Of a stretch of 64,000 nt of DNA, positions 58,021-64,000 are shown piece by piece. Source of the DNA: Oscillospiraceae bacterium (GTDB lineage: Bacteria; Bacillota; Clostridia; Oscillospirales; Ruminococcaceae); contig JAFYQD010000003.1 in assembly GCA_017547245.1 (NCBI GenBank), positions 1-64,000 on the forward strand. The letters run 5' to 3'. The notes beneath the pieces are model-generated. The model was not told the DNA's origin and did not search any database. It saw only the letters and a list, made by a program, of their open reading frames with translations. The position numbers and the translations under genes are program-made. Each line of letters starts with the position of its first letter. Position 1 is the first letter of the stretch.

Positions 58021-60409
58021 ATACAGAGTTCACGAGGTCGCCAAAGACCTGAATGTTCCCAGCAAAGATGTGCTGGAACTGCTGGAAGGCTATAAGGCCG
58101 ACCCCAACCGCAAACATATGACTGCACTGAGCGAAGAAGAGCTCAACTTTGTTTTTGAAACCTATACCCAGAAGAATCAGGTAGAAAACTTCAACGAATA
58201 TTTTGCCAAGGCCGAACAGAAGCGCCAGGGCGGCAAGACCGAGGCCCAGCCCAAGCAGGAAGCAAAGCCCCAGCAGGGCGGCAGCCAGCCCAAGGCTCAG
58301 CAGCCTGCCGGCAACAAGCCCCAGCAGGGCGGCAAGCCTCAGCAGGGTGGTCAGCAGACCAAGCCCCAGCAGCAGGCTCAGCCTGCCCAGCAGCCTGTTC
58401 AGCAGGATAATACCATCCGCCGCCGCAGCAGCACCACCGTTGACATGCGTACCACCGATGTAAACATCGACAAGTACAACGAAAAGTATGACAACATGGC
58501 CAACACCAACCAGGCCGCTGCCAAGGCCCGCGACAACGGCCCCCGCAAGCAGAAGCTGAACCAGCGCAGCGCCCGCAAGGGTAAGCCCGTGCTGAGCCGC
58601 CGCGAACAGGAAGCCGAAAAGATGCGCCGTTTGGAACTGGAACGTCAGCGCCGTCAGCGTCTGGAAGTTGAACTGCCCGACGAAATGACCGTAGGCGAAC
58701 TGGCCCTGAAGCTGAAGGTGCAGGCTGCCGAAATTGTAAAGCGTCTGATGAAGCTGGGCGTTATGGCCGCTGTTTCGGACGTAATTGACTACGATACCGC
58801 TGCTTTGGTCGCCATGGAAATCGGCGCCAAGGTTTCTCATGAAGTGGTGGTCACCATTGAAGACCGCCTGTTTGCCGTGGATGAAGAAAAGGAACTGGAT
58901 ACCGAGGAACGTCCTCCCGTAGTAGTTGTTATGGGTCACGTTGACCACGGCAAGACCTCCATTCTGGACGCCATCCGCCATGCCAATGTAACCGCAGGCG
59001 AAGCCGGCGGCATCACCCAGCACATCGGTGCCTATCAGGTAGAGGTAAACGGCAAGCCCATCACCTTCCTGGATACCCCCGGCCACGCTGCCTTTACCGC
59101 CATGCGTGCCCGTGGTGCTCTGGCCACCGATATCGCCGTTCTGGTAGTAGCTGCCGACGACGGCATCATGCCCCAGACCGTTGAATCCATCAACCACGCC
59201 AAGGCTGCCAACCTTTCCATCATCGTTGCCATCAACAAGATGGATAAGCCCACCGCAAACCCCGACAAGGTTATGCAGGAACTGACCGAACACGAGCTGG
59301 TTCCTGAAGAATGGGGCGGCGATGTTATTTGTGTTCCCGTTTCGGCCAAGACCAAGATGGGCATTGACACCCTGCTGGAAATGATCCAGCTGACCGCCGA
59401 AGTACGTGAACTGAAGGCCAACCCCGACCGTATGGCCAAGGGCACCGTTGTGGAAGCCCGTATGGACATTGGCCGCGGCCCCGTTGCCACCGTTCTGGTA
59501 CAGAACGGCACCCTGCATTCCGGCGACGCCATCATTGCCGGCACCGCCGTGGGCCGTGTACGTGTTATGACCAACGACCGTGGCGAAAAGATTGAAACTG
59601 CCGGTCCTTCCACCCCTGTTGAAATTACCGGTCTGGCCGAAGTGCCCGTTGCCGGCGATGCCTTCAATGCCGTAGGCGACGAAAGACTGGCCCGTGAACT
59701 GGTGGAACAGCGCCGTCAGGAAGCCAAGGAAGAACAGTTCAAGTCTTACCAGAAGGTAACTCTGGATAACCTGTTTGCCCACATTGAAGAAGGCGAACTG
59801 AAGGAACTGCCCATCATCGTAAAGGCCGACGTACAGGGCTCGGTAGAAGCCGTGCGTCAGTCGCTGGAAAAGATCAGCAACGAAGAAGTACGTGTTCGTG
59901 TTATCCATGGTGCTGTTGGTGCCGTTAACGAAAGTGACGTAATGCTGGCCAATGCCTCCAACGCCATCATCGTAGGCTTCAACGTACGTCCCGACCCTGT
60001 TGCCAAGAACAATGCCGAACGTGACGGTGTTGAAATTCGTCTTTACCGCGTAATTTACGACGCCATTGAAGATGTTACCACCGCCATGAAGGGTATGCTG
60101 GCACCCAAGTACCGCGACGTTGACCTGGGCCGTGCCGAAGTACGTACCGTTTATAAGATCAGCAACGTTGGCACCGTTTCGGGCTGCTATGTTCTGGACG
60201 GCAAGATCACCCGTGCCGCCAACATCCGTGTTGTACGTGACGGCATCATCATTGCCGACGACAAGCTGGCCAGCCTGAAGCGCTTTAAGGACGACGTTAA
60301 GGAAGTTGCCAGCGGCTATGAATGCGGTATGACCCTGAGCAAGTACTCCGACATCAAGGAAGGCGACATCTTTGAAGCCTATCTGGTAGAAGAATACCGC
60401 GATAATTAA
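58010..60409 (+). CDS. infB: Translation initiation factor IF-2
   Basis: GTPase that brings initiator fMet-tRNA to the 30S subunit. The 799-residue product has an N-terminal helical domain, a Gln/Pro/Lys-rich linker (about residues 65-130), the IF2_N domain (about 220-280), the G domain (about 300-470: [26 protein letters not shown]) and the C-terminal beta and fMet-tRNA domains. GGGAGGAG precedes the ATG at 58010. Confidence 0.97.
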   Translation: MLDKYRVHEVAKDLNVPSKDVLELLEGYKADPNRKHMTALSEEELNFVFETYTQKNQVENFNEYFAKAEQKRQGGKTEAQPKQEAKPQQGGSQPKAQQPAGNKPQQGGKPQQGGQQTKPQQQAQPAQQPVQQDNTIRRRSSTTVDMRTTDVNIDKYNEKYDNMANTNQAAAKARDNGPRKQKLNQRSARKGKPVLSRREQEAEKMRRLELERQRRQRLEVELPDEMTVGELALKLKVQAAEIVKRLMKLGVMAAVSDVIDYDTAALVAMEIGAKVSHEVVVTIEDRLFAVDEEKELDTEERPPVVVVMGHVDHGKTSILDAIRHANVTAGEAGGITQHIGAYQVEVNGKPITFLDTPGHAAFTAMRARGALATDIAVLVVAADDGIMPQTVESINHAKAANLSIIVAINKMDKPTANPDKVMQELTEHELVPEEWGGDVICVPVSAKTKMGIDTLLEMIQLTAEVRELKANPDRMAKGTVVEARMDIGRGPVATVLVQNGTLHSGDAIIAGTAVGRVRVMTNDRGEKIETAGPSTPVEITGLAEVPVAGDAFNAVGDERLARELVEQRRQEAKEEQFKSYQKVTLDNLFAHIEEGELKELPIIVKADVQGSVEAVRQSLEKISNEEVRVRVIHGAVGAVNESDVMLANASNAIIVGFNVRPDPVAKNNAERDGVEIRLYRVIYDAIEDVTTAMKGMLAPKYRDVDLGRAEVRTVYKISNVGTVSGCYVLDGKITRAANIRVVRDGIIIADDKLASLKRFKDDVKEVASGYECGMTLSKYSDIKEGDIFEAYLVEEYRDN

Positions 60410-60421
60410 CCGAACCATATG

Positions 60422-60452
60422 GCGGGCCTGGGCCGGAAGGCCTGCGGCCCGC
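60422..60452 (+). other. Strong stem-loop after infB
   Basis: GCGGGCC pairs with GGCCCGC, with GGCC inner pairing, but no T-tract follows. It may trim or stabilise the message between infB and rbfA. Confidence 0.4.
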
Positions 60453-60495
60453 TGTATATCTATACCCGTGTTTTGTAAAATAAGGAGGTAATCCT

Positions 60496-60882
60496 ATGGC
60501 TACCCGTAAATTTCAGCGCAATGCCGAAGATGTGCACCGCGAATTGACCGATATTCTGCGCGGACTGAAGGACCCCCGTGTAAAAGACGCCATGCTGAGC
60601 GTGGTGCGTGTTGACCTGAGCACCGACCTTTCTTCCTGCAAGGTGTATGTAAGCTCGATGAAGGGTATGGAAGCTGCCAAGGAAGCAGTGAAGGGCCTGA
60701 AGAATGCCGCAGGTTTTGTTCGTCACGAAATGGGCCAGCGACTGACCCAGCTGCGCCGCAGCCCCGCCTTTGAGTTTATTGCCGACAATTCCATCGAACA
60801 CGGTGCCGAAATTGCCCGCAAGCTGAACGAACTGAAGTACAACCAGCCCCAGCAGGAAGAAGCCGAGGACAAGGAAGAATAA
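60496..60882 (+). CDS. rbfA: 30S ribosome-binding factor A
   Basis: A 128-residue single-KH protein for 16S maturation and cold growth. The DPRVKDAMLSVVRVDLSTDLSSCKVYVS segment (about residues 31-58) and LRRSPAFEF near 88 are typical. AAGGAGG precedes the start. The C-terminus is acidic. Confidence 0.94.
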   Translation: MATRKFQRNAEDVHRELTDILRGLKDPRVKDAMLSVVRVDLSTDLSSCKVYVSSMKGMEAAKEAVKGLKNAAGFVRHEMGQRLTQLRRSPAFEFIADNSIEHGAEIARKLNELKYNQPQQEEAEDKEE

Positions 60883-60908
60883 GCCTGCTGAACAAGGAGG
60901 GAAACTCC

Positions 60909-61883
60909 ATGAGCAACTGCATTGATTGCACCCCTGCCCAGGCAGCCGCGCTGCTTTTGGAACAGGAGCGTGTTACCATACTGATCCACCGTCACCCCGA
61001 TGGGGATACCATCGGTTCGGGCATGGCCCTGCTGCACGCCCTGCGTGATATGGGCAAGCAGGTGCGCCTGCACAGCCCCGACCCCATCTCCAAGCGATAT
61101 GGTCTGGTGGTGGAAGACGAAGACACCACCGCCGGGCTGGAAAACAGCTATGTGGTGGCTGTGGATGTGGCCGACCCTGCTTTGCTGGGAAGGCTGGAAG
61201 AAGAATATGGCCACCGTGTAGACCTGTGCGTTGACCACCACCCCAGCAACAAGCGTTATGCCAAAAACCTGCTGCTGCGTGGGGAATATGCCAGCTGCTG
61301 CGAAGCTGTTTACGAGCTGCTGCTGGCACTGGGCTGCGCCATCACCCCGGTCATGGCCAATGGCATCTATCTGGGGGCCTCTACCGACACGGGGTGTTTC
61401 CGCTATGGCAACACCACCGCCAACACCCACTATGTGGCCTCCAAGGCCATCGAGGCCGGCGCCAACCACGGCATGATCAACCGTGTTATCTTTGAAACGG
61501 TTACCCCCCAGCGCATGGTGTTTGAAAGCCGTGTAAAGGAAACCCTGCAATATTTTTACGGCGGCCACTGTGCCCTGATGTACCAGCTGCAGAGTGCCTT
61601 TGAAGGGTTGGATGTGGAAGAAAGCGAACTGGAAGGCATCAGCAACATTCCCCGCACCATTGAAGGTGTGGAGGTGGGTGTTACCGTGCGTGAACAGGCC
61701 GACGGCAGCTGCCGCATCAGCCTGCGCAGCAGCGACTTTGTGGATGCCTCTGAAATTTGCCAGCGCTTTGGCGGCGGCGGACACAAGCGGGCCGCAGGCT
61801 GCACCATGCACACCACACCCGAACAGGCCGGCATGTCCATTGTAAAAGCCATTGGGGACTACTTCCCCGAGGAGAGCCTGTGA
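60909..61883 (+). CDS. nrnA: DHH family phosphoesterase (NrnA-like oligoribonuclease/pAp phosphatase)
   Basis: A 324-residue DHH-DHHA1 protein, probably degrading short RNA oligomers and 3'-phosphoadenosine 5'-phosphate. The metal-binding motifs are HRHPDGDTIGS near residue 28, AVDVAD near 83, VDHHPSN near 107 and the C-terminal GGGGHKRAAGCTM. AAGGAGGG precedes the start. It overlaps truB (GTGA). Confidence 0.92.
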   Translation: MSNCIDCTPAQAAALLLEQERVTILIHRHPDGDTIGSGMALLHALRDMGKQVRLHSPDPISKRYGLVVEDEDTTAGLENSYVVAVDVADPALLGRLEEEYGHRVDLCVDHHPSNKRYAKNLLLRGEYASCCEAVYELLLALGCAITPVMANGIYLGASTDTGCFRYGNTTANTHYVASKAIEAGANHGMINRVIFETVTPQRMVFESRVKETLQYFYGGHCALMYQLQSAFEGLDVEESELEGISNIPRTIEGVEVGVTVREQADGSCRISLRSSDFVDASEICQRFGGGGHKRAAGCTMHTTPEQAGMSIVKAIGDYFPEESL

Positions 61884-62809
61884 AGCGGCAGGACGCCCGG
61901 TTCCATGGCATTCTTTGTCTGGATAAACCGGTGGATTTTACCTCGTTTGATGCGGTGGCCAAACTGCGCGGAATGATCCGTCAGCGGCGCATCGGCCACG
62001 GCGGAACCCTTGACCCCTTTGCAACCGGGGTGCTGCCCCTGTTTTTGGGGCGTGCCACCCGACTGTGCGATATGTCCCCCGTTGAGGATAAACGCTATAC
62101 CGTTACCCTGCGGCTGGGCGTGGAAACCGACACCCAGGACATGACCGGAAAGGTGCTGAAGGAGTGCGACGGCAGCGTCAGCCGTGCCGATTTGGAAGCA
62201 TTGATCCCCGAATTTACCGGAGCGCAGCAGCAGCTGCCGCCCATGTATTCGGCGGTGCAGGTGGGGGGACAGCGGCTTTATGACCTTGCCCGACAGGGCA
62301 TAGAGGTGGAGCGTCAGCCCCGTGACATCACCATACATCACATCAATCTGTTGGAATATGATCGGGACAGCCGTCGTGCGGTGCTGGATGTTGGCTGCAG
62401 CAAGGGTACCTATATCCGCACCCTGTGCCACGACCTTGGCCAAAAGCTGGGGGTGGGCGGTGCTGCCGAAACCCTGCGCCGTACCGAAGCTTTGGGCTTC
62501 AGCCTTGAGGACTGCTGTGGTTATGACCGCATTGCATCTGCGCTGGAAGAAGGCGAGCAGGCCTTTGAGGCACTGCTGCTGCCGCTGGAAACAGTGTTCC
62601 GCAGCTGCCCGGCTGTTTATCTTTCGCCCGCGCAGGACAAGATGTTCCGCAACGGTGTGCGCATGGATCTGGCACGCATCCACGGTGTGCCCCAACAGCA
62701 CGATGGTCTGCTGAGGGTGCTGGGCACCGACCATGCCTTTTTGGGCGTGGCACGTGCTTCTTACGAAACAAGCGAACTGATTACCGTACGCAACTTCTGC
62801 GGCGGATAA
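61880..62809 (+). CDS. truB: tRNA pseudouridine(55) synthase
   Basis: Makes pseudouridine 55 in the T-loop of tRNAs. The 309-residue product has HGILCLDKPVDFTSFDAV, the catalytic block GHGGTLDPFATGVLPL (catalytic Asp near residue 41) and KGTYIRTLCHDLG near 175. The start is a GTG at 61880, overlapping the nrnA stop, with GAGGAGA upstream. Confidence 0.95.
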   Translation: MKRQDARFHGILCLDKPVDFTSFDAVAKLRGMIRQRRIGHGGTLDPFATGVLPLFLGRATRLCDMSPVEDKRYTVTLRLGVETDTQDMTGKVLKECDGSVSRADLEALIPEFTGAQQQLPPMYSAVQVGGQRLYDLARQGIEVERQPRDITIHHINLLEYDRDSRRAVLDVGCSKGTYIRTLCHDLGQKLGVGGAAETLRRTEALGFSLEDCCGYDRIASALEEGEQAFEALLLPLETVFRSCPAVYLSPAQDKMFRNGVRMDLARIHGVPQQHDGLLRVLGTDHAFLGVARASYETSELITVRNFCGG

Positions 62810-62846
62810 AATATGATTTTTTGGGAAAAAAGAAAGGAGCAGGGAC

Positions 62847-63764
62847 ATGGCTGAAGTTGTTCAGGCAAAACCGAATAAACAGACCGCTGTGGCTCTGGGT
62901 TATTTTGACGGACTGCATCTGGGACACCGTGCGGTGATTGACTGCGCAGTGGATGCTGCAGACCGTGAGCTTATTCCTGCTGTCTTTACCTTTTCCATTG
63001 GGGCAGATGCCCCCAGCAAGAAAAAGGGCGCTGCTGCCCTTTCCACCCCCGAAGAAAAGCTGGAACTGCTGAAGCAGGCCGGCATACAATGGGTGGAAAA
63101 TCCCGACTTTGCCTCTTTTCAGGGAATGACCCCCGAAGAATTTGTGGAGGATTTTCTGGCAGGGCAGATGAATGCAAAGGTGCTGTGCTGCGGAAATGAC
63201 TTCCGCTTTGGCAAGGGCGCCGCAGCCGGCGTGGAAGACCTGAAGCGTCTGGGCGAACCCCTGGGTATGAGTGTCCGTGTGGTGCCTGCGGTGATGATAG
63301 ACGGACAGCCCGTCAGCTCCACCCGCATCCGTGCGGCCATTGCCGCAGGGAAGATGGCCGAAGCCGCCCGTCTGCTGGGCCGCCGCTACAGCTTTGCCGC
63401 ACCGGTGGTGCAGGGCAAACAGCTGGGCCGCAAACTGGGCTTCCCCACCGTCAACCAGACCCTGCCGGCAGGGCTTAGCCTTCCCCCGGCAGGTGTTTAT
63501 GCCGCATGGATAGAAACCCCCGATGGGGTATGGCGTATGGGTGTGTGCAACATTGGCGCACAGCCCACCGTGTTGGGCACCACCCCTTTGGCCGAAACCT
63601 ATATTCTGGATTTTGAGGGCGACCTGTACGGACAGACCCTGAGACTGGCCCCCTGCCGCAAACTGCGTGAAATCGCAAAGTTTGGCTCGGTGGAGGAATT
63701 GAGAGAAACAGTGCTGCACAATGCCCAAGAGGCAAGGCAGATACTGCAGGAACAAAACTGGTAA
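62847..63764 (+). CDS. ribF: Bifunctional riboflavin kinase/FAD synthetase
   Basis: Makes FMN and then FAD from riboflavin. The 305-residue product has an N-terminal adenylyltransferase (about residues 10-180: GYFDGLHLGHRAVI, SSTRIR) and a C-terminal kinase (about 185-300: GRKLGFPTVN, GVYAAW). It follows truB by 37 bases, ending the operon. Confidence 0.95.
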   Translation: MAEVVQAKPNKQTAVALGYFDGLHLGHRAVIDCAVDAADRELIPAVFTFSIGADAPSKKKGAAALSTPEEKLELLKQAGIQWVENPDFASFQGMTPEEFVEDFLAGQMNAKVLCCGNDFRFGKGAAAGVEDLKRLGEPLGMSVRVVPAVMIDGQPVSSTRIRAAIAAGKMAEAARLLGRRYSFAAPVVQGKQLGRKLGFPTVNQTLPAGLSLPPAGVYAAWIETPDGVWRMGVCNIGAQPTVLGTTPLAETYILDFEGDLYGQTLRLAPCRKLREIAKFGSVEELRETVLHNAQEARQILQEQNW

Positions 63765-63826
63765 AAATGCCATGAAAACCCGCTTGGAACGGCCTTTATT
63801 TTTCCCAAAATAACGCTGTTTTTGGC

Positions 63827-63855
63827 TTTACAAGGCGTTTTGACTATGTTATAAT
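63827..63855 (+). promoter_or_regulatory. Promoter of the gene beginning at 63989
   Basis: TTTACA (63827-63832), 17-base spacer, TATAAT (63850-63855). A leader of about 125 bases follows before the start codon. Confidence 0.8.
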
Positions 63856-63988
63856 TTTTAATTGCTGACGACCTTCTTCTAAGCTTTGGGGAAAACGCCC
63901 TTTCAGCAAACCGCAAGGTTTATACAGGGGATCACCCGCCCATTGCATGGAGGAATGGCGACAAATAAAATACAGAGGTGACTGCATT

Positions 63989-64000
63989 ATGATGCGCAAA
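63989..64000 (+). CDS. Start of a gene cut by the window edge, possibly rpsO (30S protein S15)
   Basis: Only ATG ATG CGC AAA is visible, after AGAGGTGA. In Firmicutes rpsO follows ribF, and S15 proteins here often begin MMRK or similar, so rpsO is a fair guess. The strong promoter and long leader fit an autoregulated ribosomal protein gene. Four codons cannot prove it. Confidence 0.35.

Noticed and set aside
58200..58420. Gln/Pro/Gly repeats in DNA that look like a repeat array
   Set aside because: They encode the IF-2 linker and vary at each unit; there are no equal repeats and spacers, so no CRISPR array.
57893..60418. 841-codon frame opposite infB
   Set aside because: Antisense shadow of a strongly biased gene.

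Overview
The window reads as chromosome of a low-to-mid G+C, endospore-lineage Firmicute of class Clostridia, most likely a gut anaerobe of the Oscillospiraceae/Ruminococcaceae kind (inference). The signs are a sporulation sigma factor K gene, a spoVT regulator, two CIRCE operators in front of hrcA-grpE-dnaK-dnaJ, SipW-type signal peptidases, a class B sortase, consensus sigma-A promoters, strong Shine-Dalgarno sites and Firmicute gene orders (mreBCD-pbp2-minD-mgsA and rimP-nusA-rnpM-ylxQ-infB-rbfA-nrnA-truB-ribF). Native genes are fairly G+C rich. Three small patches (1-1340, about 10280-11180 and 39160-40020) are visibly more A+T rich and look acquired.

Layout. 1-1560: antibiotic-resistance pair on the minus strand (a Vat-like streptogramin acetyltransferase, then a chloramphenicol acetyltransferase cut by the window edge), bordered by a tRNA-like element and a tRNA 3'-end fragment. 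1.6-3.1 kb: degV-plsY, fatty-acid and phospholipid synthesis. 3.2-7.6 kb: a minus-strand cell-surface locus with sortase B, two different SipW-type signal peptidases, a TasA-like secreted subunit, a related protein with a PPDTG sorting signal, and a small Cys-rich protein. 8.0-10.2 kb: metY and a bactofilin. 10.3-11.2 kb: an XRE regulator divergent from a glycine-zipper protein, with a palindromic operator inside the promoter. 11.2-16.7 kb: cysK, metF, a separate MetH-reactivation protein and a short metH. 16.7-22.0 kb: minus-strand operon ilvB-ilvN-HAD-HAD-tsaD-lipoprotein. 22.2-29.5 kb: two lipoproteins, yceD-rpmF, a DUF512 radical-SAM protein, der and a SulP anion transporter. 29.5-34.1 kb: sigK, glmM, two small membrane proteins, lplA and a C_GCAxxG_C_C protein. 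34.1-39.1 kb: HrcA-controlled chaperone operon. 39.1-40.0 kb: a repeat-bearing lipoprotein divergent from a second XRE regulator. 40.0-43.8 kb: prmA-rsmE-VanY-like peptidase-dut-maf. 43.8-52.4 kb: cell-shape and wall genes mreB, mreC, mreD, pbp2, minD, mgsA, dacF-like and a membrane-anchored protein. 52.4-55.0 kb: a tiny membrane peptide, a zinc-type dehydrogenase and its LacI regulator. 55.1 kb: spoVT. 55.7-63.8 kb: the nusA-infB translation operon through ribF, followed by a promoter and the first codons of what is probably rpsO.

How parts work together. DegV (FakB-like) could hand fatty acid to a kinase that makes the acyl phosphate used by PlsY. MetY/CysK and MetF/MetH plus the reactivase cover sulfur assimilation and methionine synthesis. 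The surface locus is the most attractive candidate for an under-described system: two secreted proteins share a W-x-W-P-F motif, one ends in a sortase signal, and the sortase and two dedicated peptidases are encoded alongside, as expected for an anchored fibre. No rRNA, CRISPR array, complete prophage or intact insertion sequence was seen.
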